A DNA stretch of 17,420 bases from NCBI GenBank assembly GCA_036733305.1, contig DAINAT010000067.1, positions 1-17,420 of the forward strand, given 5' to 3'. The position numbers were made by a program, and so were the translations under genes. The DNA comes from UBA7672 sp036733305. GTDB taxonomy: Bacteria > Pseudomonadota > Alphaproteobacteria > Caulobacterales > Hyphomonadaceae. Below, piece by piece: positions 5,896 through 13,473 of the stretch; position 1 is the first letter of the stretch; the number at the start of each line of letters is the position of its first letter. Under the pieces are notes generated by a model that made no database searches, was not told the origin of the DNA, and saw only the letters and a program-made list of their open reading frames with translations.

Positions 5896-7350
5896 TTACT
5901 TCGCGATCAGATCCTTCTGGAGCGTCTTGATGCACATCATGAAGAACACTGCCGGGAGTGCGTAGAGCACGGAGGTGATGAGCAGGGAGTTCTGCAGCGC
6001 CTTGGCTTCGGCGCCGCGGCAGAAGGCTTGGGCTGCTTCCGGCAGGGCTTGCAGCGCTGCGCCCTTGCACGAGGCGCGGGCGAGATCGGTGAAGCCTTCG
6101 GCGTTGGCGGACATCGAGAACAGGATGTCCGAGACGTAGCCGATGAAGGGCGGGCCGGCGCCGTAGCCGAGCAGGTTGATGATGAAGAGCAGGATGGCGG
6201 TGGCGGTCGCACGGGTGCGGGCGCCGACGACGCCCTGGCCGATCGTGTACTGCGCGGCGAGGTAGCCGTACTTGATACCTGCGCCCATGCAGATACCGGC
6301 GAGCGCGACCCATTTATTCTCTGCACTGAAGCCGAGGAGATAGAACGGCACGCAGGCGACGAGGCCGATGGCGGGGAGCCAGGCGATGGCGTTGGGGTGA
6401 CGCTTGACCGTTTTCTCGGCGAGCCATCCGGTCATCACCACGCCGACCGATGCGGCGAAAGCCGAGGGGACGTTGAAGAGCAACGTTGCTTCAGTGAGTG
6501 TGACGCCGTGGGTGCGGATGAGGAAGGACGTCTGGAACGTCGTGATGCCGTAGCCGCAGAAAGAGGCGAGCGTGGCGCCGGCGGCCATCAGCCAGAAGGA
6601 GCGCTTGGAGGAGAGTTCCTTCAGTGCGTCGCCGAAGGTGGCTTTCTGCGCGCGGACAGTGCCGGGCGGATCGGAATAGCCGCGCGGCGGCTCTTTCACG
6701 GTGAGGCGGAAGGCGATGGCGACGACGACGCCAGCCGCGCCGATCAGCATGAAGGCGACGCGCCAGCCGTAGGCATCGGCGACGGGGCCGCCAATGAGAT
6801 TAGCCGATAGCGTGCCGGCGGTGACGCCCATGGCGTAGTAGCCAAGCGCGGTGGAGCGGCGGGCGGGCGGATAGTAATCCGCGATGATAGAGTTGGCGGG
6901 GGGCGTGCAGCCTGCTTCGCCGACGCCGACAAGGACGCGGCAGAGCAGCAGCATGACGAAGCCGGAGATGACAACACCGCCGATCTCAACGGGCCCGACC
7001 ATGCCGGAGAGCGCGGTGGCGGCGGACCACAGCGCGATACAGATCGTCATGATCCAGGTGCGGTTGCCGACCTCCGCATAGCGGGCGAGCGGGATGCCGA
7101 CGATCGAGTAGAACAGCGCAAAGCCGATGCCGGTTAGCAGGCCGAAGTCGCCATCGGTGATGCCGAGCTCGTTCATGACCGGCTCTGACACGATGCCGAG
7201 CAGGCCGCGGTCGAGGAAGTTCAGGATGTAGACGAACAGCAGGGCGTTGAGGACGTAAGAGCGATACTGCTTCGTTCCATAGCCGGTGAGATGGCCCTGG
7301 GAATCCGACGCGGGGGTATCGGCGCCTGCGACGCCGGTATGCGTGCCCAT
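5896..7350 (-). CDS. MFS transporter, spinster-like (484 aa)
   Basis: A 12-helix major facilitator protein of the inner membrane. The first helix carries NFLDR (D47), and GEAG with the following PPANSIIADYY lies in helices 4-5, features of the spinster-like branch. The central cytoplasmic loop has VKEPPRGYSDPPGT. AQYTIGQGVV and a second-half AILLFIINL block follow. The last external loop has C428 and C444. Substrate cannot be told; this branch includes lipid and organic-anion carriers. The start is at 7350, where GGGAGA precedes by about 5 bases; a longer start at 7407 lacks support. It is a paralogue of the gene directly upstream, and a terminator lies between them, so it probably has its own promoter. 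Confidence 0.88.
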   Translation of the reverse strand: MGTHTGVAGADTPASDSQGHLTGYGTKQYRSYVLNALLFVYILNFLDRGLLGIVSEPVMNELGITDGDFGLLTGIGFALFYSIVGIPLARYAEVGNRTWIMTICIALWSAATALSGMVGPVEIGGVVISGFVMLLLCRVLVGVGEAGCTPPANSIIADYYPPARRSTALGYYAMGVTAGTLSANLIGGPVADAYGWRVAFMLIGAAGVVVAIAFRLTVKEPPRGYSDPPGTVRAQKATFGDALKELSSKRSFWLMAAGATLASFCGYGITTFQTSFLIRTHGVTLTEATLLFNVPSAFAASVGVVMTGWLAEKTVKRHPNAIAWLPAIGLVACVPFYLLGFSAENKWVALAGICMGAGIKYGYLAAQYTIGQGVVGARTRATATAILLFIINLLGYGAGPPFIGYVSDILFSMSANAEGFTDLARASCKGAALQALPEAAQAFCRGAEAKALQNSLLITSVLYALPAVFFMMCIKTLQKDLIAK

Positions 7351-7486
7351 CTTTTTCTCCCGATCCCCGGTCACTGACGGACCGATGTGTTGGCGAGAGG
7401 CTGACAACTTTGTTGGGGCGGGTCCACCCCGAATCGCCGGTATGGCGGCGCAGCATTGCTGACAACGCCGTTATCGCAACAAGAAA

Positions 7487-7514
7487 CGGCCGGGCGCTGT
7501 GATGCACCCGGCCG
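7487..7514 (-). terminator. Terminator between the two MFS genes
   Basis: CGGCCGGG and CCCGGCCG form a perfect 8-bp stem (7487-7494 with 7507-7514) around a 12-base loop. On the minus strand it is followed by TTTCTTGTT. It lies 33 bp after the stop of the upstream MFS gene, so it would end that transcript before the second MFS gene. Confidence 0.7.
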
Positions 7515-7547
7515 CTGTAGCGATGGCTACGTTTTGGGCAGCAAGCC

Positions 7548-9041
7548 TCAGACCGGCTTGGCGACCATGTCCTTCTTCAGCGTGAGAGCTGCGAGCAGAT
7601 AGAAGGCTGCCGCCGGAATGAAGAACAGCACGACGGCTGACATCGACTGACGCAGGCCTTCGCCATAGGCGGTGACGCAGACGGCCTGCTGTGCATCGGT
7701 GAGCGCAGAGAGGTCGCGGGCGCGGCAGATCGTGGTGGTGAGCGTGTCGGCCATGCCGCCAGCATCGATCTGCGCCTTCATGAACATGTCGGAGAGAATA
7801 CCGACGATCTGCGGGCCGAGGCCGTTGCCGATCAGCGCGATGATGAACAGCAGGATCGCGATCGCCGAAGCGCGTGAACGCTGCGAGACCACACCCTGCC
7901 CGATCGTGTACTGCGCGCCGAGATAGGCATAGTGGCAGGCGGCGGCGATGCCCCACACGACGATCTGCGGCGTGCCCGGCTCCATGTAGAAGCCGAAGAT
8001 GTAGAGCGGGATCGCGAGGCCAAGGCCGACGGCTGGAATCCAGGCGACAGCGGTGGCCGAACGCGGCGACAGCTTCTCGGTGAGGTAGCCGCCGAGGAAG
8101 GTGCCGACGGCCGAGACCAGCGACAGCGGCACGCCATACTGCAGCGCGAACGTGCCCGGCGACATGCCATGCAGACGCTGCATCATGGGGGCCTGGAAGC
8201 CGAACAGACCGTAGCCGACGAGCGCCACGAGAGCGGCGCCGAGCGACATCGTCCAGAAGGTCGGTTTGGAGCCGAGTTCCTTCAGAGTCTCGGTAATGCT
8301 GGCTTTTTGAACGCGTTGCGTGCCCGGCGGGTCCGAGTAGCCGCGTGGTGGCTCCTTGACCGTGAAGAGCAGGATCAGCGCAATCACGACGCCCGGCAGG
8401 CCGAGCGCGATGAAAGCGAAGCGCCAGCCGAAGTTCTGGCCCCAGCCGAGTTGTTCGTGGATGTCGCCGACGCCGACGCTGGCGAAGAATTTCACCACCG
8501 TCTCGTCCGTGAGCTGGGCGATGGGACCGCCGAAGCCGTTGGCGAGCGCGCCGCCGAGGGTGACGCCCATGGCGAAGATGCCGAGTGCGTTGGCCCTGCT
8601 CTTCGGCTTGAAGTAATCCGCGATGATGGAGTTGGACGGCGGCGTGCCGCCCGCTTCACCGATGGCGACGCCGACGCGGGCGATCAGCAGGAAGACGAAG
8701 CTGGAGGCAAAGCCGCACAGCGCGGTCATCAGCGACCAGATGGCGATACACAGCGCCATGATCACGACGCGGTTATAGCGGTCTGCGGCGATGGCGATCG
8801 GAATGCCCATCAGCGCGTAGAACAGCGCGAACGGAGGCCCGTTGAGGAAGCCGTATTCCGTATCGGTGAGCCCGAACTCGGCAATGATCGGCTGCGCGAC
8901 GACGCCGAGCAGGTTCCGGTCGATGAAGTTGAGGGTGTAGACGAGGGTCAGCGATAACAGCACGTAGCCGCGATATTGCGCTGTGCCGTAATTCTGTCCG
9001 CCGGCCGGGGCATCGCCCGCCGACATTGGTGCAACTGCCAA
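7548..9041 (-). CDS. MFS transporter, spinster-like (497 aa)
   Basis: A 12-helix inner-membrane major facilitator, close paralogue of its downstream neighbour. Shared features are NFIDR in helix 1 (D41), IGEAGGTPPSNSIIADYF, the central loop VKEPPRGYSDPPGTQR and AQYTIGQGVV. It differs by a longer external loop between helices 5 and 6 (about residues 185-210, with VKFFASVGVGD) and also has a cysteine pair, C439 and C455, in the last external loop. The start codon is TTG at 9041: GGGAGGT ends 5 bases before it, whereas the ATG at 9026 would be 20 bases away. Substrate unknown. A terminator follows. Confidence 0.88.
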   Translation of the reverse strand: MAVAPMSAGDAPAGGQNYGTAQYRGYVLLSLTLVYTLNFIDRNLLGVVAQPIIAEFGLTDTEYGFLNGPPFALFYALMGIPIAIAADRYNRVVIMALCIAIWSLMTALCGFASSFVFLLIARVGVAIGEAGGTPPSNSIIADYFKPKSRANALGIFAMGVTLGGALANGFGGPIAQLTDETVVKFFASVGVGDIHEQLGWGQNFGWRFAFIALGLPGVVIALILLFTVKEPPRGYSDPPGTQRVQKASITETLKELGSKPTFWTMSLGAALVALVGYGLFGFQAPMMQRLHGMSPGTFALQYGVPLSLVSAVGTFLGGYLTEKLSPRSATAVAWIPAVGLGLAIPLYIFGFYMEPGTPQIVVWGIAAACHYAYLGAQYTIGQGVVSQRSRASAIAILLFIIALIGNGLGPQIVGILSDMFMKAQIDAGGMADTLTTTICRARDLSALTDAQQAVCVTAYGEGLRQSMSAVVLFFIPAAAFYLLAALTLKKDMVAKPV

Positions 9042-9045
9042 ATGG

Positions 9046-9052
9046 ACCTCCC
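9046..9052 (-). promoter_or_regulatory. Ribosome binding site selecting a TTG start
   Basis: GGGAGGT on the minus strand is near-perfect and 5 bases from the TTG at 9041. The next ATG, at 9026, is 20 bases away from it, which is too far. This supports initiation at TTG. Confidence 0.7.
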
Positions 9053-9205
9053 ACGGGCAACTGGCGCACCCGTTCCGCAGCGTACCCTAGCGACGATCGG
9101 AGTGTGGGCAAGCGCGAGCTTTCTACTGCGCTGCAGCATACGCGCGGGCAGCACAGAGTGGCTGCTCTGCTTGTTTGGGCTGTCGTTGCATACGTGCGCG
9201 ACGTT

Positions 9206-9937
9206 TCAGATGAGTCCCTTGGACTTCATGCTGATCGTTTCCCTGGCGCCCACGACAAGGTGATCGTGAACCTTGATCTCCAGCGGCGCGAGCGCGCGCT
9301 CGATCTCGCGGGTGAGGTCGATGTCGGCGCGCGAAGGCGTGGGATCGCCCGAGGGGTGATTGTGAACAAGGATGATGGAGGAAGCCGAGAGTTCCAGCGC
9401 GCGGCGGGCGATCTCGCGGGGATAGACGGGAGCGTGATCAACCGTGCCCTGCCCGGCCTTCTCGTCGGCGATCAGCTTGTTCTTGCGGTCGAGATAGAGA
9501 ACGCGGGCCTGTTCGGACTTCTCGTGCCTGATCCTGAGGCTGACATAGTTGAGCAGGGCCGCCCAGTTCGAGATGACGGGGCGATCCACGATCTCGTCGC
9601 GCGCGGCCTGCTGCATCAGGAGATTGGCGGCGCGAATATAGGCAGCGGCAGTCTCGCCAATACCCTTCACTTCCATCAGCCGTTCGGGTGAGGCGCCGAG
9701 GGCGGCCGAAACGGTGCCGAACCTGGCGATCAGCTCCTTGGCGATCGGCTTTGTATCGACACGTGGAATGAAGGCGCAAAGCAGCAGCTCGAGCAGCTCG
9801 TAATCGCGCAGGGCTGAACCATCGCCCTCCATGATACGCTGGCGAAGTCGTTCGCGATGGCCGTGATAGTGCCTGGTCGGCCCCTCAGCCGTCCCGGTCT
9901 TTGATTTTCCACCATCCCCCAAACTGGCGTCCCCCAT
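9206..9937 (-). CDS. radC: RadC family JAMM-domain protein (243 aa)
   Basis: The N-terminal part has a helix-hairpin-helix-like region with EVKGIGETAAAYI (89-101). The C-terminal JAMM/MPN+ metalloprotease-like domain has the zinc motif H192-N-H194-PSGDPTPSRA-D205. An early glutamate needed for JAMM activity would lie upstream. RadC was once tied to recombination repair, but its true role is unsettled. The length is slightly above average because of a 20-residue polar N-terminal tail. The start at 9937 is 9 bp after the map stop; a GGAT sequence around the map TGA is the likely ribosome site. The map-radC pair is a probable operon. Confidence 0.94.
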   Translation of the reverse strand: MGDASLGDGGKSKTGTAEGPTRHYHGHRERLRQRIMEGDGSALRDYELLELLLCAFIPRVDTKPIAKELIARFGTVSAALGASPERLMEVKGIGETAAAYIRAANLLMQQAARDEIVDRPVISNWAALLNYVSLRIRHEKSEQARVLYLDRKNKLIADEKAGQGTVDHAPVYPREIARRALELSASSIILVHNHPSGDPTPSRADIDLTREIERALAPLEIKVHDHLVVGARETISMKSKGLI

Positions 9938-9946
9938 CCCTATCCG

Positions 9947-10834
9947 TCAGCCCGTTCCACCAGAAGTGTGAGGGGTATGCGCGCCGGTGGGCGACAGGGT
10001 GAAGATCTCGACGCCCGTTTCGGTGATGCCGATCGAGTGTTCGTACTGCGCCGACAGCGAACGGTCGCGCGTGACGGCCGTCCAGCCATCCGACAGGAGC
10101 GCCACTTCGGAGCGACCGAGATTGATCATCGGCTCGATCGTGAAGATCATGCCAGGCAGCAGCGGCAGACCGCCTTCGCGTTCATCTTCCTGCTCCTCGC
10201 GGCCACGCATGTGGCTCGGACGCTTCTTGTGGAAGTGCAGGATGTTCGGCGCGTCGTGGAAGATGCGGCCGAGGCCGTGGCCGCAAAACGCTTCGACAAC
10301 CGAATACTTGAACTGGTCGGCATGCGCCTGAATAGCGGCGCCGATATCGCCAACGCGAGCCCCCGGTTTGACCGCTTCAATGCCTTTCATGAGGCATTCG
10401 TAGGTAACATCCATCAGACGCATCGCTTTGCGCGGCGTCTCGCCCACCGCATACATCCGCGACGTGTCGCCGTGCCAGCCATCCACAATTCCGGTGACAT
10501 CGATGTTCACGATGTCGCCTTCCTTCAGAAGCTTCGGCCCGGGGATGCCGTGACACACCACATGGTTCACCGAGGTGCAGACCGTGTGACGATACCCCCT
10601 GTAAAAGATGCAAGCAGGCGTCGAGCCGTTGTCGAGCAAGTACTCGCGCGCCAGATCATCGAGCCGCGCTGTGGACACGCCCGGCACGACATAGGGGGCC
10701 AACATGTCGAGACATTCAGCGGAAATTCTTCCCGCCTTTCGCATGCCCGCGAACGCATCAGGTCCGTGCAGCTTGATCTGCCCCGTATTACGGGAAGGCG
10801 CTTCTGATGCGTCAATGAAGGCTGAAGTGGTCAT
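9947..10834 (-). CDS. map: Type I methionine aminopeptidase (295 aa)
   Basis: Map removes the initiator methionine from new proteins in the cytoplasm. All five metal ligands can be seen: D112, D123 (HGDTSRM), H186 (GHGLGR), E234 (FTIEP) and E265 (QYEHS). H95 in VCHGIP is the substrate-binding histidine. Spacing between ligands equals that of E. coli Map (11, 63 and 31 residues), except that H186 to E234 is 48 against 33. The extra 15 residues are charged (near 203-222, with REEQEDERE). A 17-residue N-terminal tail and a Thr/Gly-rich C-terminus are also additions. The upstream promoter is visible at 10880-10908. radC follows. Confidence 0.97.
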   Translation of the reverse strand: MTTSAFIDASEAPSRNTGQIKLHGPDAFAGMRKAGRISAECLDMLAPYVVPGVSTARLDDLAREYLLDNGSTPACIFYRGYRHTVCTSVNHVVCHGIPGPKLLKEGDIVNIDVTGIVDGWHGDTSRMYAVGETPRKAMRLMDVTYECLMKGIEAVKPGARVGDIGAAIQAHADQFKYSVVEAFCGHGLGRIFHDAPNILHFHKKRPSHMRGREEQEDEREGGLPLLPGMIFTIEPMINLGRSEVALLSDGWTAVTRDRSLSAQYEHSIGITETGVEIFTLSPTGAHTPHTSGGTG

Positions 10835-10879
10835 GGGTCTAAATCTCGGGTTTCTGCCCTTGGGCCAACCGTGGAGGCC

Positions 10880-10908
10880 AGTATAGCACGGCGGGCGAAC
10901 CTTGCGAA
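10880..10908 (-). promoter_or_regulatory. Promoter of map-radC
   Basis: On the minus strand TTCGCA (10903-10908), a 17-base spacer and TATACT (10880-10885) form a good sigma-70-type promoter about 46 bp before the map ATG. A GANTC site (GAATC, 10906-10910) overlaps the -35 hexamer, so CcrM methylation or GcrA could affect it; this is inference. Confidence 0.6.
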
Positions 10909-10910
10909 TC

Positions 10911-10927
10911 CGGGCTGAAAAGGCCCG
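10911..10927 (-). terminator. Weak hairpin after the DUF1178 gene
   Basis: CGGGC and GCCCG pair over a 7-base A-rich loop, 8 bp past the DUF1178 stop and directly before the map promoter. No T-run follows on the minus strand, so any termination would be weak or factor-dependent. Confidence 0.3.
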
Positions 10928-10934
10928 AAGCCGG

Positions 10935-11363
10935 TCAGTTCATCTTGGCTTTGCGCTTGGGTGGTTCGGGGGCGAATGGCTTGGGCAGGGGCATGGCTGG
11001 CACGCCCTCATCGATCAGATCCCTGGCGACATCGGGCGTGACCTCGCCCCAGACCGGGCGGTGTTCCGTTTCGCCGTAGTACATCGCACGCGCTTCGTCC
11101 GCGAACTTGTCGCCGACATAGTCGTGCGTGGTTTCGATGTGCTGACGGATTTCGGCGGCGGCTTTCGCGGCGGCGACTTCAGCGGGCACCGCCTTGTCGG
11201 ACGAGCGCACAGACGGCGCCATGATCTGCTTCTTCACCTCGGTCGAGCCGCACACGGGACATTCGACGAGCTTCTTCTTGCGCTGCTTGTCATACGCCGA
11301 AGAGTCCGAGAACCACGTCTCGAACTCATGCTCCCCCACGCACTGGAGAGAATAGCGGATCAC
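10935..11363 (-). CDS. DUF1178 family zinc-ribbon protein (142 aa)
   Basis: A small cytoplasmic protein of the DUF1178 family, function unknown. The family start MIRYSLQC is present, then H12, WFSDSSAYDKQ and the knuckle CPVCGSTEV (35-43), followed by KKQIMAP. C8, H12, C35 and C38 could bind zinc. The middle is an Ala/Lys helix, then YVGDKFADEARAMYYGE, a conserved family block. The C-terminus is Pro/Lys-rich. The start codon is GTG at 11363, fixed by the conserved MIRY; AAGGAA lies 12 bases away, rather far. It is 17 bp after grxC, in the same operon. In some other Alphaproteobacteria a nitrilase-like gene lies between grxC and this gene; it is absent here. Confidence 0.92.
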   Translation of the reverse strand: MIRYSLQCVGEHEFETWFSDSSAYDKQRKKKLVECPVCGSTEVKKQIMAPSVRSSDKAVPAEVAAAKAAAEIRQHIETTHDYVGDKFADEARAMYYGETEHRPVWGEVTPDVARDLIDEGVPAMPLPKPFAPEPPKRKAKMN

Positions 11364-11380
11364 GTCAGCTGGTGTTCCTT

Positions 11381-11650
11381 TTAGGCTGCGGCCGGCTCGG
11401 CCAGCAGGGGATCGAGCTTGCCGTTATAGTCGAGCTCGTGGATGTCGTCAGAACCGCCAACGTGGCGGCCATTGATGAAGATCTGCGGATAGGTTGTGCC
11501 GTTGCTGCGCTGGATCATCTCGCGGCGCTTCTCGGCGTCGTCGCCGGCGCGGTATTCGATGAACGACACGCCCTTGGACGACAGCAAGGCTTTCGCCCGC
11601 GTGCAGTAGCCGCAAAAGTCACGAGTGTAGATTTCAACGCGCGCCGACAC
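11381..11650 (-). CDS. grxC: Glutaredoxin 3 (89 aa)
   Basis: A small thiol-disulfide oxidoreductase that uses glutathione to reduce disulfides in the cytoplasm. The active site is C13-G-Y-C16, where many relatives have CPYC. TYPQIFI carries the cis-proline, and VGGSDDI binds glutathione. I chose the GTG at 11650 because AGGAG ends 6 bases before it and the resulting length suits the family. An upstream ATG at 11743 would add 31 unrelated residues. It lies 96 bp after comF in the same direction and 17 bp before the DUF1178 gene. Confidence 0.94.
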   Translation of the reverse strand: MSARVEIYTRDFCGYCTRAKALLSSKGVSFIEYRAGDDAEKRREMIQRSNGTTYPQIFINGRHVGGSDDIHELDYNGKLDPLLAEPAAA

Positions 11651-11656
11651 CGGCAA

Positions 11657-11661
11657 CTCCT
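11657..11661 (-). promoter_or_regulatory. Ribosome binding site selecting the grxC GTG start
   Basis: AGGAG on the minus strand lies 6 bases before GTG at 11650. It favours the 89-residue form over the 120-residue frame from an ATG at 11743. Confidence 0.75.
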
Positions 11662-11746
11662 GATCTGATCCTGTCAGCCAATCTTTGGTGAAGAGGCTGA
11701 ACAACTCCCGAATACAGAGCGGCTTGGCTCTGGAATCGTTCAAATT

Positions 11747-12541
11747 CTATATGGTGACGGACCGTGGACCCGCAACACGGGCAAGTGTAACCACATCGAC
11801 GCATGCCGCGCCGGCACGCCGTAGCGCCCGGGCGCAGGCCTCGGCCGTGGCCCCTGTGGTCAGAACATCATCGACCAGCAGGACTTTACGACCACGGACC
11901 AGCTTCTCCCGCGAACCCCGGACCTTGAAGGCGCCCTGTACGTTGCGGCGACGGCCCTCGGCGGAGAGACCGCCCTGAATGGGGGTGGCTTTGGTGCGCT
12001 TGAGGGCGTCGACAGAGAGCTGCACTCCGCTCGCCCGCGAGATGGCGGCAGCGAGCCAGGCGGACTGGTTGAAGCCGCGGCGGACAAGGCGAAAATAGTG
12101 CAGTGGGACCGGCACAATCAGGTCGGTGTCGGCGAGGAGGTCGCGACCGGCATTGGCCATCCAGCCGCCCAGTACGGAGAGACCGTCGCGCCTGCCCTGG
12201 TATTTGAGGCTGAGGACGAGATCACGGGACGTATCGCCGTAGATCAGCGCGGCGCGGGCACGGTCATAGATAGGCGGACTGGCTAGGCAGGCGGCGCAGA
12301 CTTGGCCGGGGTCGACGGCGATCTCGAAAGGCACACCACAGCGGGCGCAGAGGGGATCAGTAAGAAATTGCAGCTTGGCCCAGAGGTTGGGCTCGAGCGC
12401 GCCGGGGCCAGGGACTTCGCGGTTGGTGAGGAGCGAGCGTTGCGGCCAGATCACGGCGGCAAAGCCGGGTCCGCGCGTTCGTCGCTGCGGCTTACGCTTT
12501 CGACGCGGGGTCGCTACATAGCCCGGTGATGACTGATCCAA
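11747..12541 (-). CDS. comF: ComF family phosphoribosyltransferase-like protein (about 264 aa)
   Basis: ComF proteins link a zinc-ribbon N-terminus to a phosphoribosyltransferase fold and are needed for DNA uptake in competent bacteria; the enzyme activity is unclear. The PRPP-loop VLLVDDVLTTGAT is at 220-232, and RRGFNQS at 154-160. The second zinc knuckle is intact, C65-x2-C68 and C82-x2-C85. The first knuckle has lost all four cysteines (positions 36, 39, 50, 53 are S, T, E and L) while the fold sequence around it, such as ALEPNLWAKL, remains. The TTG start at 12541 is uncertain; it overlaps the divergent methyltransferase start by 13 bp, and a GTG at 12454 is an alternative. Confidence 0.88.
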   Translation of the reverse strand: MDQSSPGYVATPRRKRKPQRRTRGPGFAAVIWPQRSLLTNREVPGPGALEPNLWAKLQFLTDPLCARCGVPFEIAVDPGQVCAACLASPPIYDRARAALIYGDTSRDLVLSLKYQGRRDGLSVLGGWMANAGRDLLADTDLIVPVPLHYFRLVRRGFNQSAWLAAAISRASGVQLSVDALKRTKATPIQGGLSAEGRRRNVQGAFKVRGSREKLVRGRKVLLVDDVLTTGATAEACARALRRAGAACVDVVTLARVAGPRSVTI

Positions 12542-13467
12542 CCCCGCCCCCCACGAAACCCTCCGCAGATCCCATGCGGATCTTTGACCGCGGCCTGCAT
12601 GCGCAGAGGCGCTCGCGGGCGGCGGCTGGCTTCGGGGAGTACTCTTTCCTGAAAAAGCTGGCGGCGGAAGACATCGCGTTCCGATTGTCGGCGATCAACC
12701 GCACCTTCGAGCACGTTCTGGATCTGGGCGCCCACGACGGCACACTCGCCCGTACGTTGAAAGCCGATCCGATTGTCGCCGGACGCGTGGGTGAGATTAC
12801 CTCGACGGATCTGTCGTCGGCGTTCGGCCATCGGATTGTGGATGAGGAGGCGCTGCCCTTCCCGCCGCAATCGTTCGACCTGATCGTGTCGGCGCTGTCG
12901 CTGCACTGGGTGAACGATCTGCCGGGGGCGCTGATCCAGATCAGGCGGGCGCTGAAGCCGGACGGGTTGTTCGTTGCGACCGTGCTGGGCGGGCGGACGT
13001 TGACGGAGCTGCGCCAGTCATTGCTGGCGGCGGAGGAGGAAATCCGTGGCGGGGCGATGAACCGCGTGTCGCCGATGATGGATGTGATCGATGCGGCCGG
13101 CCTGCTGCAGCGGACGCAATTCGCCATGCCGGTGGCGGACAATGATGCGCGTACGGTGCGCTATTCGCATCCGTTCAAGCTGCTGGGCGATCTGCGCGGC
13201 ATGGGTGAGACGGCGGCGTTTGCCAATCGCTCGGGACCGCCGCTGACGCGGGGGATATTGATGCGCGCGCTGGAGATTTATGCGCAGCGCTTTTCTGACC
13301 CTGATGGGCGCGTGCGGGCGACGTTCGAGTTCGTCACGCTGTCGGGATGGGCGCCGGGGCCGGATCAGCCGGTTGCAAAGCGTCCGGGTAGCGCGAGCGT
13401 ACGGCTGGCGGATGCGCTGGGCGTCAAGGAACGGAATGCAGGCGAAAAGACGGGGCCGAAAGGCTGA
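12529..13467 (+). CDS. BioC/NDUFAF5-like SAM-dependent methyltransferase (312 aa)
   Basis: A class I methyltransferase fold. FDRGLHAQRRSRAA (19-32) is the typical N-terminus of this group, VLDLGAHDG (63-71) is SAM motif I, D94 follows the second strand, and DLIVSALSLHWVND (117-130) is motif IV. Related proteins are bacterial BioC-like enzymes and mitochondrial NDUFAF5, which modifies an arginine of a complex I subunit by hydroxylation. No biotin genes are nearby, so BioC itself is not supported. The start at 12529 (ATG, directly after a GTG at 12526) has no clear ribosome site; MRIFD at 12574 is an alternative. It is divergent from comF and convergent with the pilin gene. Confidence 0.85.
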   Translation: MTDPTPPPTKPSADPMRIFDRGLHAQRRSRAAAGFGEYSFLKKLAAEDIAFRLSAINRTFEHVLDLGAHDGTLARTLKADPIVAGRVGEITSTDLSSAFGHRIVDEEALPFPPQSFDLIVSALSLHWVNDLPGALIQIRRALKPDGLFVATVLGGRTLTELRQSLLAAEEEIRGGAMNRVSPMMDVIDAAGLLQRTQFAMPVADNDARTVRYSHPFKLLGDLRGMGETAAFANRSGPPLTRGILMRALEIYAQRFSDPDGRVRATFEFVTLSGWAPGPDQPVAKRPGSASVRLADALGVKERNAGEKTGPKG

Positions 13468-13473
13468 GAGCCT
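13461..13473. terminator. Small palindrome over two convergent stop codons
   Basis: AGGCT and AGCCT form a 5-bp stem with a GAG loop. The TGA of the methyltransferase (13465-13467) and most of the TAG of the pilin gene (13472-13474, minus strand) lie in it. The stem is short and has no T-run, so it is at best a weak two-way transcript end. Confidence 0.25.

Noticed and set aside
5569..8957. Several long plus-strand frames opposite the MFS genes
   Set aside because: They are shadows of minus-strand membrane proteins; their composition is highly charged and lacks domains or ribosome sites.
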